52,742 nt of DNA from a bacterium (GCA_022844005.1 JALHMN010000009.1:1-52742), one strand, 5' to 3'. Positions 43,158-52,623 are shown, counted from the first letter of the stretch. Numbers and translations: made by a program. Notes: generated from the sequence alone by a model not told the origin.

Positions 43158-46100
43158 TCAGTCGGGTTTGTTGCTCTGGATCAGACGGCCTATGTCGCCA
43201 ATCAGGGCGGCAACATCGACCGGCTTTCTGCGGAAAGCGCTCGCACCGAGCGCCAGTGCCTGCTGCTCATCGATATCGAGCCCAAATCCCGTGCAAAGCA
43301 CACAGGGCAGATCGGCGCGAAGCTTCCGTATCGCGCCGATCAACTCGGTGCCGCTCAGGCCCGGCATGTTGAGGTCGGTCACCATCAGGTCCCAGATCGA
43401 CGGATCCTCACGCAGAACCTCCAACGCCTCGACGGGGTCGTTCACCACCGCCGTTTCATACCCGGCCCGGTCGAGAGCCGTCTGCATCATGTCCCCAAAG
43501 TCCTGATCATCGTCGACGATCAGGACACGGCCATGTCCGGGCGACGTGGCGACGGTCACCTCGTTCCTGAACCGGGCGACCGGAGCGATCGCCGTCGGGA
43601 GCAGTATCCGAAACAGCGATCCCCGCCCTGGAACGGTCTCCACGATGATGGCTCCGGCATGCGCGAGGACGATGCCGTGCACAAGGGGAAGGCCGAGACC
43701 GGTACCCTTGCCGCGGCCCTTTGTGGTGAAGAACGGATCGTAGATCTTCTCCAGCACGTCGCGTGTCATGCCTTGACCGGGATCGCTTACGTCTATGGTC
43801 ACATAGGCGCCGGGCAATACCTGCCCGGCGACGCTGCGCCATCCGCCCTGTGGCAGCTCGACCACGTCGAGGCCCGGCGAGGCGCGGGCCGGCTCCACAT
43901 CCATCCCCGCGCCGATCTCGGTCGTGCCGACGATGACGCGCACATTGCCGCCGGCGCCTTCCAAAGCATCCGAAGCGTTGATCAGAAGGTTCATGAGCAC
44001 GCGTGTGATCTGATCGCCATTGGCGGCCACGACCAACGGTTCGTCGGGTGTCGATACCTCGATGCTGGTTGTCGCCGGCAGCGTCGAGTGAACGATGTCC
44101 ACCGTCTCTCGAACCAGCTCCCCGATCGCGACCAGTTCCTTGACCGGCTCGTCCGTGCGCGAGAAGCCCAGTATCTCCTGGATCACGTTCTTCGCCCGAT
44201 TGCCGGCGGCCAGAATCCGCTCGGCATAGACCCGATTGCTGTCCTCGGGGCCGGAATCTTCGGCAATGAAGCCGGCGAAGCCGACGATGGCCCCGAGCAG
44301 GTTGTTGAAATCATGGGCTATGCCTCCGGCGAACCGGCCGAGCGCCTCCATTTTCTCCGAATGCTGCAGGCGTCGCGCGAGAACCTCTGTTTCGCGACGC
44401 CGGGCTCGGTCATCGGTTACGTCCTCAACGATCGAAACGACCGTACCGTCGGCCAAGGCGACACTGTCGACCCGAACCTCGAGGTCGCCGCGCCTGGAAT
44501 GACTCACCGTCACTTCTCCCGACCAATGCCCCTCTGCCATGAGTTTGGCGTTCTGCGTCTCGGCATCCAGGAGGGCGAGCGCGCCCCGGTGCTGATCGAT
44601 CAGTTCCCGGGCTGCGTGGTTGGCGTATAGAACCTGGCCGGCGCGGTCTTCCACCGTAATTCCCTCCCGCATCATGTCGAGCGCGGCCAACACACGCCGC
44701 AGATCCGCTTCCCTGGCGGCGATGGCTTCGGTGAGCTGCTTTTGTCCAGTGATGTCGGTGATCATGGTCCCGATGCTGACAGTGTCGCCGGCCTCGTCGG
44801 GGATCGGGAATTTGGAGATCAGATAGAATCTGTGGCCGTCCGGCCCCGAGGGATGCGGCAGCGTCACCTCGAAGGTTTCCGGGCGCCTTTGCTCGAGCAC
44901 GACGCGATCGGCGGCGACGAAGCGATCGTAGAGCCCAGGCATCCCGCGATCCGCCGCGATCCTCGGGGCCGTCGAGCCGAGTGATTCGCTCGCCGGCATG
45001 TTCATCATGGACTGGTGGGCCCCGTTGACCGCAACGAAACGCCCGTCGAGCGTCTTGATGCTGAGGCCGATCGGCATGTTGTCGATGACAGCCCTGAAGC
45101 GCGCTTCGCTCTCGAGGATCGAGGCCTCGCGCGCGGCCCGCTCGCCTTCCAGGCGGCGGCGTTCCGTGATGTCCGTTACCATCGTTCCGATGGCTACAAG
45201 CTTACCGGAGTCGTCGAGCAGAGGAAACTTGATCCTGGCCAATGCGATCTGCCTGTTGGGGTCCTTGGGATCGGGCTCCTCGACCTCGCGCGAGACGGTC
45301 CTTCTCTCTTCGAGCACCTCGACATCATCCGCCGCAGCTCCGGAGAACAGCCGCGGGTCACCGATTGCCAGGCTCAACTCCTCCGCGGTTCGGCCCTGCA
45401 TTTCTTCCGCTGTTCGCCCAACCATGGCCGCCAGCGCTTGGTTCACCATGATGTAGCGCTGGTCGCGACCCTTCAGCTGGAAGCCGATCGGCATGTTGTC
45501 GACCACGGCGCGAAAGCGTGCCTCGCTCTCCCGCAATGCCGCTTCCCTGGCTTGGCGCTCGCGTTCGAGCCGCCGGCGCTCTGTTACATCGATGCTGATG
45601 AAGCCAACCGAGGAAACCTCGCCGTGCTCGTCCAGTACGGGAAACACGGTCCTCTCCCAGTACTGGCGGAGGCCGGGATGATCCGGGGTTTCGAATGTGA
45701 TCTCGCGGGTCGTCGGTTTCTTTGTCTCGAGCACCGTCTGCTGATCCTCGGCGTGGAAGGAGCGGCCCTCTCCCAGCCCGGCCCGTACCGCGATCTCGTC
45801 CGTTGTCAGACCGAGCATTTCATTGGCGCTGAGACCAGTGACCCGCTCCACGATGCGATTGGCGATCAGAAGCCTCCCTTGCACATCCTTGAGCCGGAAG
45901 GAGATCGGCATGTGATCGATCACCGCCCGGAAGCGAGCTTCGCTCTCGCGAAGCGCAGCCTCGCGCGTATCGCGCTCCAGTTCGAGACGGCGGCGCTCGG
46001 TTATGTCTATTCCGAGCGTGGCGGCGGCGACGATCAAGCCTTCGGCGTCCCGGATCGGAAACTTCGAAATGAGATAGGGGCTGAGCTGCCCTTCGGACCC

Positions 46101-49100
46101 CGTCATCGGGTACTCGGCTTCGAACGACCAGGGCCGGCCTTCGCTCAGGACGCGGGCATCGTTGTCGCGCCAGTTTGAGAACAGGTTCGGAATGCCGAGC
46201 CGCTCGGCAATCTGATCCGGAGTCGATCCGAGGATCTGTTCCGTGGGAAGACCGAGCCGCTCGACATAGCGATCGCCGACGAAGACAAATCGCCCTTCGC
46301 GATCACGTGCGCTGAAATCATAGGGCATTCCATTCAGCACAGAGCGCAACCTGGCCTCGTTCTCCCGAATGGCAGCGTCGCGCTGATCTCGTTCAAGTTC
46401 CATGCGCCGGCGATCGCTGATGTCGATTGCCAGCGTCCCGACGGCGACGATCTCCTGCTTCGAATCGCGAATCGGAAACTTGCTCATCAGCCGCGGGGAA
46501 ATGCGCGAGCGGTCCCGCGGCTCGAAATACTCGGCTTCGAACGTCCAGGCGTGCCCTTCGTCGAGGACGCGCCGGTCGTTCTCCTGCCAGCCTGCGAAGA
46601 AGTCCCGCAGGTCGAACCGCTCTGCCAGCGTAGCGGGCGTCTGGCCCAGTATTTCTTCCTCCCTGGCGCCGATGATTGCCGCATAGCGCTGGTTCGCGAT
46701 GATGAAATGGCCCTGCCTGTCACGCGCGGCGAACTCGTAGGGCATGTTGTCGAGAATGGAGCGCAGTCGTGCCTCACTCTCGCGAACCGCTTCGTCCATG
46801 CGCTGGCGCTGCGTCACGTCGATCAGCAGCGATCCGACACCGGCGACCCGGCCGTCGGCGGCGGCTACGGGAAACTTGGTGACCGAGACATGGATATTGG
46901 CCTCCGGATCGCGAGGATCGGGAAGCTGGAGTTCGAACATCATGGTCTTGCCGCTTTGAATTACGGCCTCGTGGCGTTCCTCGGCTCCGTCGGCCCCCTC
47001 GGGAAATCGCGCGTGGGATGCCAGCTCCCCGGGCGTTTTTCCCAGAATCTCAGCGATGGGGACTCCGCGCGCCGCTTCGAAGGCACGGTTGACGATGACA
47101 TAGCGCCCCTCCAGGTCGCGCAGGTGGAATCCGAAGGGAAGATTGTCGATCACGGCCCTGAAGCGGGCCTCGTTCGCCCTCGCCTCCGCCTCGCGGGCCG
47201 ATCGTTCGCGTGACAACTGCCAGTCGGCGGTCACGTCCTGCAGCGCCGTGCCGACGGCGATGATCTGTCCCGCGGAGTCGCGGATAGGGAACTTGGTCAT
47301 GGCGACCACCACCATCTCGCCGGTGCCGCGCGGATCGGGCTGTATGTACTCCCCGCTCACCGCTTGGCCGGAAGACAGGAGCCTTTCATCCGCCATGCGC
47401 GTATTGCGAAAGAACTCCGGTTCAGTAACCCCGGTTTCAAGATCTTCCAGGGTATGGCCGACGATCCGTTCGGTCGGCAGGCCGATCATGCTGGCGAAGG
47501 CGGTGTTGGCGATCAGGTAGCGGCCGGACAGATCCTTCAGCTGGAAGGCGATCGGCAGGTTTTCGACCACTGCCCGGAAGCGTTCCTCGCTGATCCGTAG
47601 GCGGTCTTCCATCCGCTTGCGCTCGGTAATGTCGATTGCGGCGGAGCCGACCGCGACGAGTTTCCCAGTCGCATCTCGAATCGGAAACTCCGTGACGAAC
47701 TGCGTCGTCATGGCTCCCGCATGCCGCGCGTCCGCGCGCGCCGCCTCCTCGGTGACGATATCTCCGGAATCGACCACCGCTCTGTCGGTGGCCTCGATCC
47801 GGCGGATCATGTCTTCGCTGCCAAATCGTGGAATCAATTCGCGCAGTGTCCGGCCCAGCAAGTCGGCAGCGGGAATGCCGGCAATGCCTTCGTAGGTCAG
47901 GTTGCTGAAGATGAAGCGCCCCTCGATGTCTCGCGCTGCCAGGCTCAGGGGCAGATGGTCGATCACGGCGCGGAAACGGGCGTCGCCTTCGCGAAGTGCC
48001 CGCATCGATATTTCGCGGTCGAGTTCCGCCGCCGCACGGGGCGCGGCGACCGAAAGCGCCGTGCGGATCGTGCGGTCATCGCTGCTGCGGGTTCGACCGC
48101 CGAGCACGAGGATGCCGATGACGCGGCCATCGGCCCCGAGCAACGCAATGGCGGCATAGCAATCGAGCCCGAAATCGCGCACTACGGCATCGTCGGGAAA
48201 GTGTGATCGCGCGCCTTCGGTGCGGACGAAGGGCTGTCCGTCGAGCGCGCCCCGGCAGGCCGCGCCGGACAGGTCGTAGGTGAAGTTGTCGATGATTGCG
48301 CCGTCGCGGTATGCCGCGACGCTGCACGCTGGCCCCGCCGGGCCTTCGATGCGCGCAATGAACACCAGATCGCTGCCGAGGACAGTGCCGAGCCGCACAA
48401 CCAGCATTTGGAAGAATGCATCGCCGACTTGATTGGCGACGGGGCCAGCAAAAGTCTCATGGATGGCGCTTACGATCGTCTCTTCGGTAACGTCTCGTCC
48501 TGATCCTCGATATCCCTCGAAACGCCCGCTGGAATCGAGAATGGGAGAACCGCTGATCGACAGTGTGATCCGCCGTCCATCGCCGGAAATCGCGGGATAC
48601 CGAAAGTCGCGGAACGCTTGGCGCGACTGCAGTCGAGCCCGGTAATCATCCCAGAGCGGACTGTCCGGATAATTGGCCCAGAAAAGGTCGCGGCGCTGAC
48701 CGATCAGCGTCGGAATTTCAGCCTTGGTCACTTCCTCGACGCGCGGTGAAAAGAAGGTGTAGCGATACTGATCGTCGATTTCCCAGACCCAGTCCGAGGT
48801 GGCGTCCACGACCTGTTGGAACCGCTGTTTGGCGCGCTCGGCCTCATCCGCGAGGGCGCGCGTACGCCGCTCGGTTTCAAGGAGTGAAATGACGATCAGC
48901 AGGATTCCGACGAAGGCGCCCAGCAACATGTTGAGAATGGTGGCGGCCGGCAGGAGTTCCGGCGCCAAGCGCGACCACACGGGGAAGCTCGTGGCAAGAC
49001 CGCCCCACAGCCCATAGGTGATCGCCAGGGCGAGGCAGGCGCGAAATCCTTCTCGATGGGCCCGAACGGCGAATGTCCAGCCGGCAACGAGGAGATAGCC

Positions 49101-49490
49101 GCCTACCAGCAGCGCCATGGGGAGGGCTGTCAGGACGGAGGGCGGATCCGCCATGCGGCCTGCGAGATAGAGCGCTGCGGCGGCCGCTGGCAGGCCGATC
49201 AGGGAGAGCAGACTGATCCGCGACCCGGCCGCGGCGATGGCACCCCCGGCGTGCAATGCCGTTGCGGCCAGGGCGAGCAGCGCCGCCGTCTCGCTCAGAT
49301 AGTGTCCCTGAACGTCGCTGAGACTGAAGGCGTGGCGCACGGCGCCGACGCTGTAGGCTGCGGCCCAGAACCAGACCGCCCGCCTGTTGGGCTCGGCGCG
49401 GCCGAGCGCCGCAAAGGTTAGGGCGAACAGAAACCAGACGACGGCAGCGCACAGAATTGCCGTATCCAGCGACAGCTTCGCGACCAGCAT
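43158..49490 (-). CDS. Giant hybrid sensor histidine kinase with seven-helix N-terminus, GAF and ten PAS domains
   Basis: A 2110-residue hybrid kinase. About seven membrane helices fill residues 5-205. PAS1 spans about 221-340 and a GAF domain about 345-490. Eight similar PAS units then start at 505, 637, 776, 908, 1047, 1186, 1325 and 1464, each opening RFRAV or RLRS and ending I/V-D-I/V-T-E-R, and a diverged tenth PAS begins at 1596. HisKA H1726 (GGIAHDFNNLLGAIVGF), N-box LLINASDALEGAGG, G1 DPGQGM and G2 GKGTGLGLPL are intact. The receiver has D1993-1995, phospho-acceptor D2039, T2067 and K2089. A LuxR-type regulator is divergent. Confidence 0.93.
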   Translation of the reverse strand: MLVAKLSLDTAILCAAVVWFLFALTFAALGRAEPNRRAVWFWAAAYSVGAVRHAFSLSDVQGHYLSETAALLALAATALHAGGAIAAAGSRISLLSLIGLPAAAAALYLAGRMADPPSVLTALPMALLVGGYLLVAGWTFAVRAHREGFRACLALAITYGLWGGLATSFPVWSRLAPELLPAATILNMLLGAFVGILLIVISLLETERRTRALADEAERAKQRFQQVVDATSDWVWEIDDQYRYTFFSPRVEEVTKAEIPTLIGQRRDLFWANYPDSPLWDDYRARLQSRQAFRDFRYPAISGDGRRITLSISGSPILDSSGRFEGYRGSGRDVTEETIVSAIHETFAGPVANQVGDAFFQMLVVRLGTVLGSDLVFIARIEGPAGPACSVAAYRDGAIIDNFTYDLSGAACRGALDGQPFVRTEGARSHFPDDAVVRDFGLDCYAAIALLGADGRVIGILVLGGRTRSSDDRTIRTALSVAAPRAAAELDREISMRALREGDARFRAVIDHLPLSLAARDIEGRFIFSNLTYEGIAGIPAADLLGRTLRELIPRFGSEDMIRRIEATDRAVVDSGDIVTEEAARADARHAGAMTTQFVTEFPIRDATGKLVAVGSAAIDITERKRMEDRLRISEERFRAVVENLPIAFQLKDLSGRYLIANTAFASMIGLPTERIVGHTLEDLETGVTEPEFFRNTRMADERLLSSGQAVSGEYIQPDPRGTGEMVVVAMTKFPIRDSAGQIIAVGTALQDVTADWQLSRERSAREAEARANEARFRAVIDNLPFGFHLRDLEGRYVIVNRAFEAARGVPIAEILGKTPGELASHARFPEGADGAEERHEAVIQSGKTMMFELQLPDPRDPEANIHVSVTKFPVAAADGRVAGVGSLLIDVTQRQRMDEAVRESEARLRSILDNMPYEFAARDRQGHFIIANQRYAAIIGAREEEILGQTPATLAERFDLRDFFAGWQENDRRVLDEGHAWTFEAEYFEPRDRSRISPRLMSKFPIRDSKQEIVAVGTLAIDISDRRRMELERDQRDAAIRENEARLRSVLNGMPYDFSARDREGRFVFVGDRYVERLGLPTEQILGSTPDQIAERLGIPNLFSNWRDNDARVLSEGRPWSFEAEYPMTGSEGQLSPYLISKFPIRDAEGLIVAAATLGIDITERRRLELERDTREAALRESEARFRAVIDHMPISFRLKDVQGRLLIANRIVERVTGLSANEMLGLTTDEIAVRAGLGEGRSFHAEDQQTVLETKKPTTREITFETPDHPGLRQYWERTVFPVLDEHGEVSSVGFISIDVTERRRLERERQAREAALRESEARFRAVVDNMPIGFQLKGRDQRYIMVNQALAAMVGRTAEEMQGRTAEELSLAIGDPRLFSGAAADDVEVLEERRTVSREVEEPDPKDPNRQIALARIKFPLLDDSGKLVAIGTMVTDITERRRLEGERAAREASILESEARFRAVIDNMPIGLSIKTLDGRFVAVNGAHQSMMNMPASESLGSTAPRIAADRGMPGLYDRFVAADRVVLEQRRPETFEVTLPHPSGPDGHRFYLISKFPIPDEAGDTVSIGTMITDITGQKQLTEAIAAREADLRRVLAALDMMREGITVEDRAGQVLYANHAARELIDQHRGALALLDAETQNAKLMAEGHWSGEVTVSHSRRGDLEVRVDSVALADGTVVSIVEDVTDDRARRRETEVLARRLQHSEKMEALGRFAGGIAHDFNNLLGAIVGFAGFIAEDSGPEDSNRVYAERILAAGNRAKNVIQEILGFSRTDEPVKELVAIGELVRETVDIVHSTLPATTSIEVSTPDEPLVVAANGDQITRVLMNLLINASDALEGAGGNVRVIVGTTEIGAGMDVEPARASPGLDVVELPQGGWRSVAGQVLPGAYVTIDVSDPGQGMTRDVLEKIYDPFFTTKGRGKGTGLGLPLVHGIVLAHAGAIIVETVPGRGSLFRILLPTAIAPVARFRNEVTVATSPGHGRVLIVDDDQDFGDMMQTALDRAGYETAVVNDPVEALEVLREDPSIWDLMVTDLNMPGLSGTELIGAIRKLRADLPCVLCTGFGLDIDEQQALALGASAFRRKPVDVAALIGDIGRLIQSNKPD
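44705..47978 (-). repeat. Tandem array of PAS-coding repeats
   Basis: Within the giant kinase gene the eight PAS units recur every 396 or 417 nt (132 or 139 codons). The order of anchor spacings is 132, 139, 132, 139, 139, 139, 139, 132. Units end with VT-E-R-RR-L linkers of heptad type followed by AREA-LRESEA. The regularity implies duplication of one or two ancestral units. Nucleotide identity between units is moderate by eye. Confidence 0.85.
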
Positions 49491-49529
49491 GGCGTCCTTG
49501 TCTCCCCCCGCGGCGAGGTATACTTACCC

Positions 49530-49545
49530 CTATACTATGGTATAG
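49530..49545. promoter_or_regulatory. CTATAC-TATG-GTATAG palindrome in the kinase/LuxR divergent promoter region
   Basis: A perfect 6-bp inverted repeat spaced by 4 lies 40 nt from the kinase start and 43 nt from the LuxR-type regulator start. Further GGTATA and CTAT words flank it. It is a fair candidate operator for the regulator and probably overlaps a promoter. Confidence 0.45.
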
Positions 49546-49587
49546 CTATCCCTGACGCTCGGAGTTTGCGGGCAGGCGGTGTGGGCA

Positions 49588-50241
49588 ATGTCGGAAGCCA
49601 ACCTTAAGCGGGTTCTCATCGCGGATGACCATCCGCTCTATCGCGATGCCTTGGCGACCCTCCTCGGCCGTGCCGGAGATCTCTCCGTGGGCGTGGCCGT
49701 CGGTTCGCTCGATGCCGCTGTGGCGGCCGGGCAGCGCGAGCGCTGCGACATCGCCCTGATCGATCTCGGCATGCCCGGCATGGATGGTGTCTCGGGGATA
49801 CGCGCCTTCCGCGAAGCCCTCCCCGACCTCCCCGTCGCGATCGTATCCGGGACGACGGATGCTGCCGCGATCCGCAGTGCGCTTGCCGCCGGCGCGATCG
49901 GATACCTGCCGAAGACGCTGGAACCGGCCACCGTCGTCGCGGCCTTGCGGCTGATGCTGGCGGGGGGCACCTACCTGCCGCCGGAACTGCTCGCCGCCAC
50001 CGTCCTTCCGGCCGATGGCGCGACTGAAGCGGGAACCGCCGGCAATGCTCTTACCCCGCGCGAGCAGGAAGTGCTCGACCACATCATCCATGGCGCCTCC
50101 AACAAGGAGATCGCCCGGGCGCTCGGCGTCGCCGAGGTGACGGTGAAGCTGCATATGCGGCGGATCCTGCAGAAGCTCGGTGTTCGCAATCGCGCCGGTG
50201 CGGTGGCCGTGGCGCTGGCCCGCGGGCTCGCCACCGCCTGA
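49588..50241 (+). CDS. LuxR/FixJ-type response regulator
   Basis: A 217-residue two-domain regulator. The receiver has D13-D14 (IADDHPLYRDAL), phospho-acceptor D59 (IALIDLGMPGMDG), S87 and K109. The GerE helix-turn-helix at about 150-210 reads LTPREQEVLDHIIHGASNKEIARALGV, then VKLHMRRILQKLGVRNR. I use the ATG at 49588; an in-frame GTG at 49579 is possible. It is divergent from the giant kinase, 97 nt apart, and is its most likely output partner, though that is inference. Confidence 0.92.
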   Translation: MSEANLKRVLIADDHPLYRDALATLLGRAGDLSVGVAVGSLDAAVAAGQRERCDIALIDLGMPGMDGVSGIRAFREALPDLPVAIVSGTTDAAAIRSALAAGAIGYLPKTLEPATVVAALRLMLAGGTYLPPELLAATVLPADGATEAGTAGNALTPREQEVLDHIIHGASNKEIARALGVAEVTVKLHMRRILQKLGVRNRAGAVAVALARGLATA

Positions 50242-50345
50242 AGGGATATCCTCCTTCCGCGAAGGGTCGATGTCCCTTTGCTCAAGTGACGTCGCCGGTA
50301 TCCGAGCGTATTCCCTGGGTCTGACCAAGATCTCGGACCCCTCGC

Positions 50346-50756
50346 ATGCTCGACGTTCTCGTCATCGACGACGACCCCCTGTTCGCCGACTTCCTGAAGC
50401 GGCTGCTTGTTCGTCAGGGTCACCGCCCGGTCGGCGTGGATTCGGCCGCCGATGCCATTCGAATCCTGCAGGCGCTGCGGTTCGACCTGATCATCACCGA
50501 CGTGGTGATGCCGGAGATGGACGGCATCGAGTTCATCCGCGCCCTCCGCACCCTGCCGGCCCCCCCGCCGGTGGTTGCGGTGACCGGTTCGGATCTCAAC
50601 GAGAACGGCACCATCGGCCGGATTATGAAGGCGCTGGGCGCACTTGCGGTGATGCCGAAGCCGCTCGACCAAGCCGCGCTCGAGGCGCTGCTGGGCCAGG
50701 TCGAGGCGCATCGGCACGCCGAGGGCGAGGTCTGCTGCTGCCTCGCGACGGCCTGA
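50346..50756 (+). CDS. Single-domain response regulator (CheY-like)
   Basis: A 136-residue receiver without output domain. It has D8-D10 (VLVIDDDPLF), phospho-acceptor D52 (LIITDVVMPEMDG), T80 (VAVTGSD) and K105 (VMPKPLD). The tail ends in EVCCCLATA, three adjacent cysteines. It lies 104 nt downstream of the LuxR-type gene, in the same direction, and may be a phosphate sink or relay for one of the two kinases in the window. Confidence 0.9.
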   Translation: MLDVLVIDDDPLFADFLKRLLVRQGHRPVGVDSAADAIRILQALRFDLIITDVVMPEMDGIEFIRALRTLPAPPPVVAVTGSDLNENGTIGRIMKALGALAVMPKPLDQAALEALLGQVEAHRHAEGEVCCCLATA

Positions 50757-50842
50757 GCGGGCGGGAAATCCACCAGCACTCACCCAGCCTTCACCATGAC
50801 CATGTATGCTGAGAATGGTGTCGGCCACCGGTCATCCACCAT

Positions 50843-51433
50843 ATGTTGGATCGCAACGAAATCGCCTCCTTCGAAGCCGCCCTCCTCGCGGGCGAGGGCG
50901 ACGTCATCGGCCGGGTCTTCACGGCGCATGGCAACAGCCCGCCGGCGTTCCGCTGGCGGCCCGATGCGGACAGCCTGGAGAAGCCGCAGCTGGCCTTCCT
51001 CCGCTCCTTCTGGGAAGCGCACCGGGACGAGCGCGGCCTGATCCCGCGCGGCCGGGTCGAGCCCTTCGCGCTCAGGCCCGCGCTCGGCTTCATCATGATC
51101 CTGGAGGCGATCGAGGATGGATGGGACTACGTCTACCGCCTCTATGGCAGCGGCATCGCCGAATACGCCGTGCGCGACTATACGGGCCTGCGCACCTCCG
51201 AGCTGATCGTGCCCGGCCATACCCATATCCAGAGCTTCTACATCGCCGGCTACCGCGCCGCGGCGGCGCGGGGCGAGCCGCTCTACACCGAGAACACCCC
51301 GCCGCCCGCCATCGCGGTGGAGCGCTGGCACCGGCTGATCCTGCCGATGGCGGATGCCGCCGGCCGCCCGACCCAGTTCCTGGTCGGCAACGTCCCCGGA
51401 TCCTGGCGGCCCCCCGAATCTCCCGCCGCCTGA
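50843..51433 (+). CDS. PAS domain-containing protein (PAS_5 type)
   Basis: A 196-residue soluble protein. LAFLRSFWEAHRDERGLIPRG, then LGFIMILEAIEDGWDYVYRLYGSGIAEYAVRDYTGL and ERWHRLILPMADAAGRPTQFLVGN follow the alphaproteobacterial PAS_5 (DUF1488-neighbour-like) stand-alone PAS family. There is no kinase or output domain. It probably senses a ligand or redox state and acts through a partner, perhaps in the adjacent signalling genes. The family number is from memory; the PAS fold is the firm part. Confidence 0.78.
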   Translation: MLDRNEIASFEAALLAGEGDVIGRVFTAHGNSPPAFRWRPDADSLEKPQLAFLRSFWEAHRDERGLIPRGRVEPFALRPALGFIMILEAIEDGWDYVYRLYGSGIAEYAVRDYTGLRTSELIVPGHTHIQSFYIAGYRAAAARGEPLYTENTPPPAIAVERWHRLILPMADAAGRPTQFLVGNVPGSWRPPESPAA

Positions 51434-51497
51434 CGGCGGTTCCCCGCCGCCGCTTCTCCCCGCTAGTATCGCTGCGAAACGAGAGGGAGAAGCGCCA

Positions 51498-51884
51498 GTG
51501 AGCATGAAGAAATACGCCGACGACAAGGTGACGTTCGGCGGCGCGACGCTGTGGTATTCGAAAGTCGTCCGGGCCGGCGACTTCTACTACCTGTCGGGCC
51601 AGCCCGGCGCCGACGAGGAGACCGGCGTCGGCCAGGGCGACGCCCAGGCGCAGACGAAGATCGCCTTCAGGAATGCCGAGAAGCAGCTGGCCAAGGTCGG
51701 CCTCACGCTCGACGACATCGTCAAGGTGACGGTCTTCCTGGCCGATCCGCGCGACTTCATGCTGATGAACCTCGCCATGCGGGAAGTCTTCCCGGGCGAG
51801 CCGCCGGCGCGGGTGACGGTGACGGCGCAGCCGGTGCTGGACACCAAGATCGAGATCGACGTGGTGGCCTACAAGGCGTCCTGA
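51498..51884 (+). CDS. RidA/YjgF family protein
   Basis: A 128-residue trimer-type enamine/imine deaminase relative. FYYLSGQPGAD is the substrate-pocket strand, QTKIAFRNAEKQLAKVGLTLDDIVKVTVFLAD is the central family block, and PPARVTVTAQPVLDTKIEIDVVAYK ends with the usual Arg and Glu. The GTG at 51498 lies 7 nt after GAGGGAGA, better spaced than the ATG at 51504. Most members remove reactive enamines from PLP enzymes. Confidence 0.9.
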   Translation: MSMKKYADDKVTFGGATLWYSKVVRAGDFYYLSGQPGADEETGVGQGDAQAQTKIAFRNAEKQLAKVGLTLDDIVKVTVFLADPRDFMLMNLAMREVFPGEPPARVTVTAQPVLDTKIEIDVVAYKAS

Positions 51885-51891
51885 TCGCGAG

Positions 51892-51923
51892 CGCCGCGCT
51901 GGAAGGATACATCCAGCGCGGCG
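51892..51923. terminator. Hairpin terminator between ridA-like gene and convergent ATC-hydrolase-like gene
   Basis: A perfect 12-bp stem, CGCCGCGCTGGA (51892-51903) with TCCAGCGCGGCG (51912-51923), encloses an 8-nt loop. No T-run follows, so it may need Rho or act mainly as a 3' stabiliser. The position between convergent stops supports a terminator role. Confidence 0.6.
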
Positions 51924-51945
51924 ACGGGCGGTTCCCGCCGGGAGC

Positions 51946-52623
51946 CTAGTCCGGCGCTGTCTTCGAGAAGCGGAAATTGCAGTGGCTGGCGCCGCCGGCC
52001 AGCGTCTGCGTCCGCTCGAGGTGGATGCCGCGCGTCGCATAGGCGACGAAATCGAGCCCGCAGAGGTTCGGCAGGACGTCCTTGTCGCCATGGCGCTCGG
52101 CGAACTTGCAGAAGCCGCAGGCCTTGTAGTCGATGCCGAACTCGAAGCCGTCGTCAGGCCCGGGCTCGACGAAATCGTAGACGAAATCCTCCGGAAAGGC
52201 CTCGCGCTGGCTGACCGCTGCCTGCGCGCGCAGCATCGCCTGGTTCTCCGGCGACATGAACTGCTCCCCCGCGGCGAGGCGTTCCGCCTCGGGCACGGTC
52301 AGCAGTTGCGCCTTCAAGGTTTCCCGCTCGATCTCGCCGATCACCGCCACCGGCACGCCGTGCCGCCGCAGCACCCGGCCGATGGCGATGAAGCCCAGGA
52401 AGCGCATGAAGAAGTCGCTCATGCGGCTCGACGCGCCGCCGACATAGGGCATCTGGGTCAGCACGACCTCGAATTCGTCCATCACTTCCCGCCTGACGCC
52501 GTCGATGTCGGTGAGACCCGCGCGCTCGCGCAGCATCGTCTCGGCCAGGTCGAGGCGCTGGCGCATGGAGGCCTCCATGTCGGCGCGCCGCTCTTCATAG
52601 AAGGGATGGATGACCCCGGACAT
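51946..52623 (-). CDS. L-2-amino-thiazoline-4-carboxylic acid hydrolase family protein
   Basis: A 225-residue protein. The C-terminal block GIDYKACGFCKFAERHGDKDVLPNLCGLDFVAYATRG and the end LERTQTLAGGASHCNFRFSK match the ATC-hydrolase family, in which conserved Cys residues act on the thiazoline ring or a related substrate. MSGVIHPFYEERRADME is the probable N-terminus (ATG 52623); the frame continues upstream to 52716 without support. The real substrate in most members is unknown. The remaining 119 nt to the window end show no gene. Confidence 0.8.
   Translation of the reverse strand: MSGVIHPFYEERRADMEASMRQRLDLAETMLRERAGLTDIDGVRREVMDEFEVVLTQMPYVGGASSRMSDFFMRFLGFIAIGRVLRRHGVPVAVIGEIERETLKAQLLTVPEAERLAAGEQFMSPENQAMLRAQAAVSQREAFPEDFVYDFVEPGPDDGFEFGIDYKACGFCKFAERHGDKDVLPNLCGLDFVAYATRGIHLERTQTLAGGASHCNFRFSKTAPD

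Noticed and set aside
43146-46178. Large plus-strand open frames opposite the giant kinase
   Set aside because: They mirror the periodic PAS codons and carry no recognisable motif.
44705-47978. Direct repeats that could be taken for a CRISPR or satellite array
   Set aside because: The period is 396 or 417 nt, the frame is preserved, and each unit codes a PAS domain.
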